A stretch of DNA of 64,000 nt from an uncultured Desulfobacter sp. GTDB lineage: Bacteria; Desulfobacterota; Desulfobacteria; Desulfobacterales; Desulfobacteraceae. The position numbers and the translations under genes were made by a program. Each line of letters opens with the position of its first letter. Position 1 is the stretch's first letter. The notes under the pieces are model-generated. The model did no database searches. It had not been told where the DNA came from and saw only the letters and a program-made list of their open reading frames with translations. Location: assembly GCF_963677125.1 (NCBI RefSeq), contig NZ_OY781882.1, positions 2,922,501 through 2,986,500 on the forward strand. Direction: 5' to 3'. Shown one piece after another: positions 1 through 9,400 of this stretch.

Positions 1-1
1 G

Positions 2-169
2 GTAAAAAAAATACACCTGATTCACCCGCCGGGACACAAGATAACCATGCCACCCCAAGACTACGATTCTTGGCTCTTAGGGCACATGATCATAGAACCG
101 CACCGGCACAAATTTTTTGAAACCGAGTGTCTATTACTTGCCAAACGTATCGACATTGAAATGGATTAG
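2..169 (+). CDS. C-terminal end of an unidentified protein (partial)
   Basis: An open frame runs in from the left edge and ends at TAG 167-169, two bases before the ATG of the next gene. The 55 visible residues look like normal protein (ending KRIDIEMD), and the tight spacing suggests translational coupling with the decarboxylase downstream. I do not recognise the family from so short a tail. Confidence 0.5.
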   Translation, partial: VKKIHLIHPPGHKITMPPQDYDSWLLGHMIIEPHRHKFFETECLLLAKRIDIEMD

Positions 170-171
170 GC

Positions 172-1470
172 ATGCTCACAGCCAACACACAAAACACAGG
201 CTCTCTTCTGTCCAGGGAAAAAGTTGTTGAATTTATAACCCCCTACGTTAAGAACAAGGGGGTATATCTGGACATTGCCAAACAGTTCGGTTCTCCCCTG
301 TATATTCTGGAAACCGATGTTCTGGCAAGAAAAGCCGCCCAGTTCAGGGCGGCCTTCAGCCACCGCCTGCCGGACACCGCCTTTTTTTACGCCATGAAAA
401 GCAACAACCTGCCCCACCTTTCCGGGCATTTACTCAAACATGGATTCGGGCTGGATGTATCCAGCGGCGTGGAACTGTCCGTTGCCCTGGAATTGGGGGC
501 ATCCGCCATTATATTCAGCGGTCCGGGCAAAACCATCCAGGAACTGGAACTTGCGGCCCGGCACCCGGACCGGGTGGTGATTCTTCTGGACAGCATAGGC
601 GAGGCAAAACGGCTGGCCACTGTGCTTGAAAAAAAGCAGAGCCGCATGCCTGTGGGACTGCGCCTGAACAACAACCCCGAAGGCTTGTGGCGCAAATTCG
701 GGGTGCTGCCGGAAAATCTTTTGTCCGCTTTCAAAGAGATCCAGGCCCTTGGCCGGCTGGATTTCCAGGGACTGCAGTTCCACTCATCCTGGAATCTTAA
801 CCCGGACAGGCAGACCGCGTTTATCAAAAAACTGGGAGAGATTCTTTCCGTCTTGCCAAAGCAGTTTCTGGATGCGGTCCAATTCATTGACATTGGCGGC
901 GGCTACTGGCCGGCCCAGGGGGAATGGCTTTTATCGGATGTGCCCCAGAACTATATTATTGAGCCGGGGTCCTCCATTGACTTGTTTGCAAAGGAACTGT
1001 CAACAGCCATTAAAGAACACATTCTGCCCTTGACCCAATGCCGGATCTGTTTTGAGCCGGGCCGATGGATCTGCAATGACGTCATGCACATCCTGATCCA
1101 GGTGGTGGATTGCAAGGAAAAGGATCTGGTCATTACAGATGCCGGGGGCAATGCGGTGGGCTGGGAACGGTATGAAACCGATTATTGCCCGGTCATCAAC
1201 TTAACCCGGCCCGGCCTGTCCGAAAAAAAATGCCATATCCTGGGCTCTCTTTGCACCCCCCATGATGTCTGGGGATATGCTTATTTTGGTTCGGATATCA
1301 AAGAAAATGACATACTCATGATTCCAGCCCAGGGAGCTTACACCTACAGCCTGCGCCAGCAATTTATCAAGCCCATCCCCCGGGTAGCTGTCAAGGAAAG
1401 CCGCAACCGGTATTTTCTTCTTCCCGAAACACCTAAATCCACCCTGCAACTTATTAAGGTTTCATCATAA
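172..1470 (+). CDS. PLP-dependent decarboxylase, Orn/DAP/Arg group IV family
   Basis: A 432-residue fold-type III PLP enzyme that should remove the alpha-carboxyl group of a basic or diamino acid. Visible family marks are FYAMKSN near residues 72-78, with Lys76 the expected Schiff-base lysine; FSGPGK near 120; HSSWN in the barrel; the glycine loop IGGGYW; and EPGRW. A late GSLCTPHD supplies the active-site Cys and Asp donated across the dimer. The length fits LysA-type and carboxynorspermidine decarboxylase-type enzymes. The gene is coupled to an upstream gene of unknown function, so the substrate (diaminopimelate, ornithine, lysine or a metallophore/polyamine precursor) cannot be set from sequence. 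The family call is safe and the substrate is open. Confidence 0.85.
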   Translation: MLTANTQNTGSLLSREKVVEFITPYVKNKGVYLDIAKQFGSPLYILETDVLARKAAQFRAAFSHRLPDTAFFYAMKSNNLPHLSGHLLKHGFGLDVSSGVELSVALELGASAIIFSGPGKTIQELELAARHPDRVVILLDSIGEAKRLATVLEKKQSRMPVGLRLNNNPEGLWRKFGVLPENLLSAFKEIQALGRLDFQGLQFHSSWNLNPDRQTAFIKKLGEILSVLPKQFLDAVQFIDIGGGYWPAQGEWLLSDVPQNYIIEPGSSIDLFAKELSTAIKEHILPLTQCRICFEPGRWICNDVMHILIQVVDCKEKDLVITDAGGNAVGWERYETDYCPVINLTRPGLSEKKCHILGSLCTPHDVWGYAYFGSDIKENDILMIPAQGAYTYSLRQQFIKPIPRVAVKESRNRYFLLPETPKSTLQLIKVSS

Positions 1471-1661
1471 AACCCCAAAAAGATAACCCCATGGACATAG
1501 CCGCCAAATCCATTCAACGCCTAAACTTTCCTGCCAAGAGATCCAGGCCTGTGTCTGGCAGGCAGCGCTTTTGACTCTGTGGGGTTTTAATGTCGAACAC
1601 CTTTTTTACAATATACTCTCTCTGGGATTGTTTTTATCTCAACGGCCTTTCTAATGCCTAA

Positions 1662-1686
1662 GCCCCAGCCGGCCAGCGGCTGGGGC
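1662..1686 (+). terminator. Hairpin downstream of the decarboxylase
   Basis: GCCCCAGCC (1662-1670) pairs perfectly with GGCTGGGGC (1678-1686) around a 7-base loop. Only a weak T-rich stretch follows, so it may be a terminator or simply an mRNA 3'-end structure. The 374-base gap 1471-1844 otherwise holds the tandem repeats upstream of the next gene and no gene I can support. Confidence 0.5.
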
Positions 1687-1770
1687 CATATTTCAAATTT
1701 AATCATCCTTGTCAAACGTTCGGCATACTTTGCTTGACAAAAAGCATCTTCCTATCCTACAACCCCGGCC

Positions 1771-1834
1771 CACGATGTATTTTTTTATTCAATAAAAAAG
1801 TACACGATGCATTTATTTATTCAACAAGAAAGTG
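1771..1834 (+). repeat. Two 32-bp tandem repeats in the promoter region
   Basis: Two imperfect 32-base units (1771-1802 and 1803-1834), both starting CACGATG and containing TTATTCAA, lie head to tail just upstream of the outer-membrane protein gene. They may be duplicated promoter or operator sequence. Confidence 0.6.
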
Positions 1835-1869
1835 AGAGAAAGTAATGAAAAGAGAGAAAGTAATGAAAA
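1834..1869 (+). promoter_or_regulatory. Perfectly duplicated 18-bp ribosome-binding site plus start codon
   Basis: The unit GAGAGAAAGTAATGAAAA occurs twice in perfect tandem (1834-1851, 1852-1869), giving two identical Shine-Dalgarno/ATG sets in frame (ATG at 1845 and 1863). The second yields a cleaner signal peptide, beginning MKKGVLVLI. Confidence 0.7.
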
Positions 1870-2741
1870 AAGGTGTTCTGGTATTAATCTGTTTGTGTCT
1901 TCTCATTCCATCGGTAAGTTGGGCCACGGCCAACATGCGCGACTATATTCCGGCTGCGCCGGGTACTTTGCTCTCAATGCTGTATTACAACAATGTCAGA
2001 GCTGATGATTTTTACCAAGACGGTAATAACGTCGGCGATGTCGACCTGTCCCAAAACCTCTTTCTTCTCAGAGAGGTTTATTATACCAAGATCGGTTCCA
2101 TCGTGGCTGATCCCCAGTTCATCCTTCCCTTTGGTGACGCTTCCCTCGATGGTGACGATTCTGACGGAATCGGAGATCTCATCCTTCTTTGTACCTTTTG
2201 GGTGGTCAACAATCCAGAGACCAAAACCTACGTTGGCGTAACGCCCTACCTCTATCTGCCCACCGGCGCATACGACGAGAATAGCTCTATCAATTTGGGA
2301 TCCAACCGGTACGCGTTTCAGGCTGAGGTCGGTTTTGTAAAAGGCTGGGAGGTTCAGCCCGGTCACAATATCTTCCTTGAGGTCTCCCCCTCTGTTACTG
2401 TCTATGGAGATAACGATGATTATGGGGTTAATGGCGAACTTTCCCAGGATCCGGTCTTTGCCCTTGAGAGCCATCTGAGCTATGACCTGACCTCAAACCT
2501 GGTTGTCGGCCTGAGCTACTACGGTCAATGGGGTGGTGAAAGAGAAAACGACTTCGGAATTGAGTCAGGCAGCAAACTCAACAACCATGCCCTTGGCGTC
2601 CAAATGGCCTACAATTTTTCCTCCGGCTGGCAGTTCCTGCTCCAGTACAAACAAGACATTGATGTCGACTATGGCGTCAAAGCTAAGATTGTTCAGGGAC
2701 GGATCTTCTATGCCGTTGATTTCAATAGCCTGTTTGACTGA
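1845..2741 (+). CDS. Outer-membrane beta-barrel protein, phenol MetA-pathway transporter-like
   Basis: A 298-residue exported protein. A signal peptide (basic MKK, a hydrophobic run, WATA cleavage) precedes a mature domain made of alternating amphipathic beta-strands with aromatic girdles, such as LLSMLYYNN and LVVGLSYYGQW, and ends with the barrel-closing strand IFYAVDFNSLF. This matches the MetA-pathway/transporter beta-barrel family (PF13557), thought to form outer-membrane channels for small hydrophobic compounds. The start is ambiguous because the RBS and ATG are duplicated; ATG 1863 may be the true start. It is monocistronic, and no neighbour suggests a substrate. Confidence 0.75.
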   Translation: MKREKVMKKGVLVLICLCLLIPSVSWATANMRDYIPAAPGTLLSMLYYNNVRADDFYQDGNNVGDVDLSQNLFLLREVYYTKIGSIVADPQFILPFGDASLDGDDSDGIGDLILLCTFWVVNNPETKTYVGVTPYLYLPTGAYDENSSINLGSNRYAFQAEVGFVKGWEVQPGHNIFLEVSPSVTVYGDNDDYGVNGELSQDPVFALESHLSYDLTSNLVVGLSYYGQWGGERENDFGIESGSKLNNHALGVQMAYNFSSGWQFLLQYKQDIDVDYGVKAKIVQGRIFYAVDFNSLFD

Positions 2742-2935
2742 TTGGTTCTTAGGGAAAAAACCATCCTATTCCACCAACATTTGGTTAGCCAGAGGCCCCA
2801 TGGCCGTGCGACGGACCTCCCCCTATCTTCCTGTGCCGCCCGGTCATGGGGGAAGGGCTGTTCCGTAACTGTTTAACAAAAAATCATGCGGAGCTTGGAC
2901 AGGTTCCTCCTATTCAAGCTGCATAAACTCATGAC

Positions 2936-2970
2936 AAAAAGTCTTCCTCCGGCATGGGCCGGGGGAAGAC
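2936..2970 (-). terminator. Rho-independent terminator of the leftward operon
   Basis: On the minus strand a 13-bp stem (2941-2953 against 2958-2970, one G-T wobble) with an ATGG loop is followed by a run of five T (2936-2940). It is well placed to end the TetR/ABC1/oxidase operon. The 2742-3169 gap otherwise holds only the dispersed repeat at 3078. Confidence 0.75.
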
Positions 2971-3077
2971 CATGTACCTCATTTTGTCGGAGGCGTTCAG
3001 CCGTCGCAATGATTTCAAAAAATGTTCGTTGATAAAACGGATTTCGACGTTGTTATTCTAAACAGACTTTCATATAA

Positions 3078-3131
3078 ACGGTCACGGACCGTCTTTGGTC
3101 TTTGACCGTGGTTCGGCCCACAACGAATATT
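3078..3131 (+). repeat. Dispersed palindromic (REP-like) element, copy 1
   Basis: It starts with the hairpin ACGGTC-ACG-GACCGT and continues with TTTGGTCT and a CGGCCCACAA tail. A second copy at 48097-48147 has the same layout with paired changes in the stem (ACGGCC-ACG-GGCCGT), so the hairpin itself seems conserved. Confidence 0.55.
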
Positions 3132-3169
3132 GAAACATCTCTGTGGTTTACAGAGAGTTTCATATAAAA

Positions 3170-3673
3170 CTATAGTCGATCATTTGATGCGATGGGCATC
3201 GGCCCAAGCTGAATGGGCTCAAATCGTTGGAACCGGATATCCCGCACTGTACGGATATCCGCCCAGAGCAACTTATACCCTTTCATCCATCGATAGGGTT
3301 TCATGTGCCGGCGCCAGCGATCAATCTCTCCGGGCTCAGCCTTTCTGGAAGGACCGACCGTACCGTAGAGCCGAATACAGGGCCAGCACGAGAAGCTTCC
3401 CGTCCACAAGGCTTTGAACCAGACACCAAACCCCATCCGAACGGCACTAATACAGATGTTTGGGTTTGCCTTGAGATTGCGGCTGGTTTTGTTTGGAAAG
3501 GCGTCGCTGTAATATCCGGTACAATCATCGTTGAGAATTAAAGATGCATAGGGCGCCATGTGGGGCTCCCCTTCCGGTGTGGTGGTGGCAAAGGTATAAA
3601 AGCGGCTGGATCGAATGCTTTTGTCAAAATGTTCCATGATTTCCGGCCAGCGGGCTTGAAGTACTGTATCCAT
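3170..3673 (-). CDS. Pyridoxamine 5'-phosphate oxidase-family flavin-binding protein
   Basis: About 167 residues with the split-barrel FMN-binding fold. The stretch SSRFYTFATTTPEGEPHMAP and the following LILNDDCTGYYSD and NICISAV strands are typical of the PPOX-like family (FMN- or F420-dependent oxidoreductases). I start it at MDTVLQARW (3673) because AAAGGAG lies just upstream on that strand; a longer reading adds 14 unlikely residues. It is last in a leftward operon with an ABC1 kinase and a TetR regulator. The substrate is unknown; a redox or flavin-sequestering role is inferred. Confidence 0.75.
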   Translation of the reverse strand: MDTVLQARWPEIMEHFDKSIRSSRFYTFATTTPEGEPHMAPYASLILNDDCTGYYSDAFPNKTSRNLKANPNICISAVRMGFGVWFKALWTGSFSCWPCIRLYGTVGPSRKAEPGEIDRWRRHMKPYRWMKGYKLLWADIRTVRDIRFQRFEPIQLGPMPIASNDRL

Positions 3674-3727
3674 AAAAATCTCCTTTGGCTTTAAATTCAG
3701 GTTCAACAAACACATGTTCCCAGTCTA

Positions 3728-5020
3728 TTACCATTCATATGGATTTCTGAACGATACACTGACCGCCATCTGGTCAAAAAGGCGAAACAGGCCGTAACGG
3801 GTACGCTCCAGAAAAATAAAATCAGGGTTAACGTTGATGTGGCGGTGGAGGCGCTGACATCGCAACATTAAGGCTTTACCCTGGACCATGAAATCCGGGC
3901 GGGCATTGAAATTGAACGGGTCTGACTGGTAAAGCGTCCCGAACCAGTTACAAAACTCATTGGACACGGCCCTGATCTCATGGGCCATTTCACTGTCTTG
4001 CGCTTGCTGCAGCATCCCGATATCCACCATGATCTGGTAATGGGCGGGTTTATCGCCGTGGGCGGCCGAGGCCACAAGCTGTCGGTACTGTTCAATGAAT
4101 TCAGGGCTTAGGTATTTGATGCACCCAAAATCCACAAGCCCCACGTTGAGATCATCGTCAATGATAAAATTGCCCGGATTCGGGTCGGCATGAATCACAT
4201 GGCATTCGTACAACGATTTGAGAAAAATGTCGTTGAGCCGCCGGGCGACAAGTTGCCGTTCCTTCTGGGTTGGGCTGTTTTCCAGCCAGGTATCCAGGGG
4301 GCGGCCAGGCAGGTGGGTCAGACTCAATACCGATCTGGTCGTCAAATCTCTGTGGACCTCGGGCAGGCGGACGCCTTTCAACTTCAGCCGGTTGTCAAAA
4401 CAGGCAATGTTTTGAGCTTCCTGAAGATAGTCGACTTCTTCTTTCAAGCGGGCCGTGACTTCCGTAAGGGCCGGCATCAACTGATGGCCAGGCACCATTG
4501 GCCGTAGCATCTGCCGAACTATGGCCATGTCACTTTCAATGGTAGCGGCAATACCCGGATATTGAATTTTAACAGCAAGGCACAGGCCGTCCTCGGTCAT
4601 TGCACGATGAACCTGGCCCAGGCTGGCCGCGGCAAAAGCCTCCAGATCAAATGATTCAAACATCTCTTCCGGCGAGGCCCCCAGTTCATTTTGAATCACT
4701 TTTCTGACCAACGCTTTATTGATGGGCGGCACCTGGTGGTAGGCCCGGGACAACTCCTTACAGACAGCTTCAGGCAGCATATCCGTTTCCAGGCTGAGTT
4801 GCTGGGCGATTTTAAGGGCAGTGCCTTTGAGCAGCGTTAAACCTGAAAAAAGAGCTCGGGCGCCGGCCTGTTGAGACTTTGCCTTTTCAAGCTGCTGACG
4901 CTGTGAAGACAAAAAGGGGCGTTTGGCATAATATCCGAGCAAGGCCCCGCCTGTTTTGGCGGCAGTCTTTCCACCGGCCAGGGCACGGCCAAGTTTTCCT
5001 GTGGGGATACTATTCATCAT
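3728..5020 (-). CDS. ABC1/AarF (UbiB-like) atypical kinase
   Basis: A 430-residue member of the ABC1/UbiB family of protein-kinase-like ATPases, which in well-studied cases support isoprenoid-lipid or quinone metabolism. Visible motifs are the N-terminal LKIAQQLSLETDMLP (the family KxGQ element, here KIAQ), the alanine-rich AAASLGQVHRA loop, lysine in LAVKIQYPG, the catalytic HADPNPGNF and metal-binding VDFGC. The start chosen is ATG 5020, because GGGAGG lies 5 bases upstream; it overlaps the regulator's stop by 11 bases, so the two are co-translated. A TetR plus ABC1 pair suggests inducible lipid/quinone maintenance; this is inference. Confidence 0.8.
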   Translation of the reverse strand: MMNSIPTGKLGRALAGGKTAAKTGGALLGYYAKRPFLSSQRQQLEKAKSQQAGARALFSGLTLLKGTALKIAQQLSLETDMLPEAVCKELSRAYHQVPPINKALVRKVIQNELGASPEEMFESFDLEAFAAASLGQVHRAMTEDGLCLAVKIQYPGIAATIESDMAIVRQMLRPMVPGHQLMPALTEVTARLKEEVDYLQEAQNIACFDNRLKLKGVRLPEVHRDLTTRSVLSLTHLPGRPLDTWLENSPTQKERQLVARRLNDIFLKSLYECHVIHADPNPGNFIIDDDLNVGLVDFGCIKYLSPEFIEQYRQLVASAAHGDKPAHYQIMVDIGMLQQAQDSEMAHEIRAVSNEFCNWFGTLYQSDPFNFNARPDFMVQGKALMLRCQRLHRHINVNPDFIFLERTRYGLFRLFDQMAVSVSFRNPYEW

Positions 5021-5747
5021 TTTGACCTCCCATGAATCGCCGTTTGGGTTTGATGTCGGTTGTCTCAATGGGGGAGAATCGGCTCATGCGGGTCAACACA
5101 TGCTGTTTGAACAGAAAAACGGCCATATCAAACAATTTGTTAGCCACCCCGGCTTTCAAAAGGGCGCAGGCCAGATCCAGTCCCTGATCCATAAGCACAT
5201 CCGTGTTTTTGAATGTGTCGGAATCATCGGCCAGCCAGTACAGGACAACAGCAATGTACGCATCCACGAAAAACTGCCGTGTCAGATCCTGAAAGACCTG
5301 CCCCGGAATCTCCCCGGCTTCCTCGGCCGCGGCAATAATATCATTAATGGCAGCCAGAAGGCCGGATCTCACCTTTCTAAAGCGAGAAAAATCGCCACTG
5401 CCAGCCAACCAGACCGTTTTAAAGGTGACGGCCACAAATTCCCGGTCCGGCAGGTAGAGGCGAAGACTGGTGTCAAACAAAGTCTGAAGCTGCTCCTGGA
5501 GGCTGAAGGTATGGAATGTCTCCATGGCCACAAGCTGGTTTATGACGTCGTTGACATGATCCTCATAGTAGGCGAAAAAGATGGCTTCTTTTGTGGGAAA
5601 ATAGTTGTAAATTGTGGCATCAGCAACCCCTGCCCTGCGGGCAATCTCCCGCATGGTCACAGAACCTTTATTTTCAATTACAAGATCAGTCATGGCCCTG
5701 ATCAGCTTTAGCCGATTCTCTTTTTTTTGTTCCTGGCTGATTTTCAT
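5010..5747 (-). CDS. TetR/AcrR-family transcriptional regulator
   Basis: A 245-residue one-component regulator. The N-terminal helix-turn-helix reads VTMREIARRAGVADATIYNY and then FPTKEAIF, the classic TetR signature; the remainder is an all-helical ligand-binding and dimerisation domain. It is first in the leftward operon with the ABC1 kinase and the flavin-binding protein, so it probably represses its own operon. The AT-rich stretch 5748-5800 upstream contains TTAAATTTAA palindromes that could be its operator. The ligand is unknown. Confidence 0.85.
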   Translation of the reverse strand: MKISQEQKKENRLKLIRAMTDLVIENKGSVTMREIARRAGVADATIYNYFPTKEAIFFAYYEDHVNDVINQLVAMETFHTFSLQEQLQTLFDTSLRLYLPDREFVAVTFKTVWLAGSGDFSRFRKVRSGLLAAINDIIAAAEEAGEIPGQVFQDLTRQFFVDAYIAVVLYWLADDSDTFKNTDVLMDQGLDLACALLKAGVANKLFDMAVFLFKQHVLTRMSRFSPIETTDIKPKRRFMGGQNDE

Positions 5748-6056
5748 AATACGATTTATTACCTTTTAAATTAGTTAAATTTAATTTTAATGTATATCGA
5801 TTTTTTATTAAGTCAAGATAAAATTTACACCTGATGGAATTCATATACGCCAAAACAGTCAGCTTTAGATCAAATATGGCCGACTATCAAAAAAGGATAG
5901 AATTCCAAATACTTTGGTTTTGAATTGAAATAATGAAACAAAAAAATAGTGGCCGAAAAACGCCGGTTTTTAAATCGCCTGACGTCTTGTTCTCAGAAAA
6001 ATTTCCGCGTTCATTGATATAGAAATATTTAATAGCTTATAAAAAGAACATTGATA

Positions 6057-6071
6057 TTGTCATTTTGACAA
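6057..6071 (+). promoter_or_regulatory. Palindrome overlapping a -35-like TTGACA upstream of the Cys-type hdrA
   Basis: TTGTCA-TTT-TGACAA is a perfect inverted repeat. Its right half is a consensus -35 TTGACA (6065-6070) with a weak TACATA 17 bases on. The same core GTCATTTTGAC occurs at 11663-11677 in front of the Sec-type operon, so this may be a shared operator. Confidence 0.4.
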
Positions 6072-6200
6072 ATCAAAGCATCCCCTCTACATAAATTGCT
6101 TCCGAAACTGTGGTTTGATTTCGGAATGGATTTTAGGGAATATGATTAAAAGATGTATCAACTCTTCGGTTTTACATGAGCAGTTATTGAATTAACCTAC

Positions 6201-6290
6201 CTGGGTTGGGTAGGCGTCATGTTGCCTGAAGGGTTGCAGCCGAATCACCACTTCTGATTCTTCACCCTACAAGACAGCCTGACGACCCGG
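6201..6290 (+). ncRNA. Structured 5' leader of the Cys-type hdrA (candidate regulatory RNA)
   Basis: Nested helices can be drawn: CGTCA (6215-6219) with TGACG (6280-6284), closed further by GGGT (6208-6211) with ACCC (6285-6288) or by CTGGGT (6201-6206) with ACCCGG (6285-6290); AGGGT (6230-6234) with ACCCT (6264-6268); and GAATCA (6242-6247) with TGATTC (6255-6260). It lies within the 671-base leader/promoter gap 5748-6418, which holds no supported gene. I do not recognise a known riboswitch class. Confidence 0.35.
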
Positions 6291-6418
6291 TTTAACGCCA
6301 TCCCCTCTCCCTCCCTGAGCATAGAACGCTAGTGTTGTAAAATCTTGTCCGAAGATACGTACGGAAAATGACGTATTCAAATTTGGTTGGAATGCTTTAT
6401 GTCATCGGAGGAACTTAA

Positions 6419-9400
6419 ATGACAAAAGAGAGTGTAGTGCAGGGCTCTGTGCTTGTTGCCGGTGGTGGTGTGTCCGGTATCAAGGCAGCCCTTGATTTGG
6501 CAGAATCGGGATTTTATGTGTATCTGGTTGAAAAATCATCCGCCATCGGCGGCGTGATGGCGCAACTGGACAAAACATTTCCCACCAGTGATTGCTCCAT
6601 GTGTATTTTGTCTCCCTATCTTGTTGAAACCGGGCGGCATCAGAATATCGAATTGATCACCAACGCAGAAATCCAAGCCCTTGAAGGCAGTGCCGGGAAT
6701 TTTGAAGTGACGGTCAACAAAGGGGCAAGATATATTGACTTAAGTAAATGTACAGGTTGCGGAGACTGTGCCGAAGTCTGTCCCGTAACACTTCCCAACA
6801 CATTTGACATGGGAATGGGAGAGAAAAAAGCCACGTTTAAATCCTATGCCCAGGCAGTCCCCGGTGCATATTCCATCACAAAAAAAGATAAATCTCCGTG
6901 TACCCAGCAATGTCCGAACCACGTGAACGCCCACGGTTATGTGGCCATGGTGTCCCAGGGCAAATACAAGGAAGCACTGGAAGTGATTACCAGAAATCTT
7001 CCTCTTCCCGGCATTATAGGCAGAATCTGCCCCCATCCGTGTGAAGATGCCTGTCGCCGGGGAGACGTGGATTCGCCCATTTCCATTTGTACCCTGAAAC
7101 GGTTTGTAGCGGACCAGGTGGATTTAAATGAACTCCCATTGCCTGAAATCACCAAGCGGGAGGAAAAGGTCGCCATCATCGGTGCAGGTCCTGCCGGTTT
7201 GACGGCCGCTTATTTCCTTGCCCTTGAAGGGTTTAAGGTAAAAATATTTGAAAAACTTCCCGTGGCAGGCGGTATGTTAAAAGTCGGTATCCCGGATTAC
7301 AGACTCCCTGCCAATATTCTTGACAAGGAAATCTCCTGGATCACCCGCCTGGGCGTTGAGATCCAATATGACACAGCCCTTGGAGAAGATATCACCGTGG
7401 ACGGTTTGATGGATGACGGCTATAAGTCCGTCTTTCTTGCCATCGGCTGCCATAACGGTATGAAGCTTGGGATCGAAGGGGAAGAAACGCCAGGCGTCAT
7501 GCCGGGCGTAGATATGCTCAGGGACGCTGCCCTGGGAGATCTCACTGAACTCAACGGCAATGTGGTGATCATCGGCGGCGGCGACGTGGCCATTGACGCG
7601 GCCAGAACTTCACTTCGCCTGGGCGCCGACAACATCAGCATTCTCTACAGACGAACCCGCTCCGAAATGCCGGCCCGCAATGAAGAGATCGAAGATGCCA
7701 TCGAAGAAGACATTGATATCCAATACTTGACGGCACCGTGCAAAGTGGTTGAAAAAGACGGTAAAGTTGTCGGCATTGAATGCATCCGCATGGAACTTGG
7801 CGAACCCGATGCCTCGGGCAGGCGACGGCCGGTTCCGGTTGAAGGCAGCGAATTTATCCTGGATGCGGATGTGATCATCCCGGCCATCGGACAGCAAACC
7901 GATTCGGCATGCCTTGATGATGTGGAGGGCGTTGAGATAAACAAATGGCGCAATATTGACGTTGATCCCATCACCTACATGACGGAAAAACCCGGTGTAT
8001 TTGCCGGAGGTGACAGCCAGACCGGTGCATCGATTGCCATTGCAGCCGTTGCAGCCGGCCGTGAAGCCGCCATTTCCATTACCCGGTACATCAATGGCGA
8101 AGACATGGCCGAAGGCAGGGAAAAAGTAGATGTTCCCCAAAAAGACTTCAATCCCATCCCTGCAAATGTTGAATCCAAACCCAGGCTTCATATGGCCCGT
8201 ATCCCCATGGATCAACGCAAATCCGGCATGACCGAAGTGGAACTGGGATTCACTGAAGAACAGGCCAAAGCAGAAGCAGACAAATGTCTGAACTGCATGG
8301 TCTGCTGTGAATGTCTTGAATGCACCAAGGCCTGCGGGGCAGGCGCGCTGACCCCCATCACCCACTTGGAAAAGGACGAACAGCTCAAACTTGCCGTCGG
8401 ATCAATCATTCTTTCGCCGGGCTTTACACCGTTTGACCCGTCTTCCATGGAGTTCCTGGGATATAAGAGGACCCCCAACGTGGTCACATCCATGGAGTTT
8501 GAAAGAATTCTTTCCGCATCCGGTCCATTCGGCGGCCATCTGGTCAGACCGTCCGACCATAAGGAACCCAAGAGAATCGCCTGGCTCCAGTGTGTCGGGT
8601 CAAGGGATCAGAACCGCTGCGGAAACGGTCACTGTTCATCTGTCTGCTGTATGTACGCAATCAAAGAGGCCGTGATTGCAAAAGAACACGCGCCATATGA
8701 TCTTGACTGCTCCATTTTCTACATGGATATGAGAACCCACGGCAAAGATTTCGAACGGTTCTACGATACAGCCAGAGACAAACATGCGGTTAATTTTGTT
8801 AAAAGCCGTGTCCACTCGGTCATAGAAGTACAGGGCACCACGGATCTGGAACTTTCCTACAGCAGTGAAGACGGTCAACTGATCAAAGAAGTTTACGATA
8901 TGGTCGTGCTTTCGGTGGGCCTTGAAACCCCGCCTGAAACCGTTGATCTTGCCAAAAAGCTGGGTGTGGAACTGACCCCCTCCAATTTTGCAGATACCGG
9001 ATCTTTTACGCCGGTCAACACCTCAAAAGACGGTATTTATGTTTGCGGTGCCTTTCAGGGCCCCCGGGACATTCCTCAGTCGGTTGTGGATTCCAGTGCG
9101 GCGGCAGCCGCCGCAGGCGAGATCCTGGGCGCGGCCCGCCATACCCTCACCAAGGAAAAAGAAGTTGTGCCGGAAATCAACGTGGTCAACGAACGCCCGA
9201 GAATCGGCGTCTTTGTCTGCAACTGCGGCATCAACATCAACGGCGTTGTGGATGTACCGGCCGTCCGGGATTACGCGGCAACCCTTCCCTTTGTGGAATA
9301 TGTGACAAACAACATGTACACCTGCTCCCAGGATACCCAGGACAGCATGGTGGATGTGATCAAAGAAAAAAAGTTAAACCGGGTTGTGGTGGCGGCCTGT

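Noticed and set aside
387..893. Antisense open frames inside the decarboxylase and many other genes
   Set aside because: They are shadows of the GC-biased coding frame, with no RBS and no recognisable domain.
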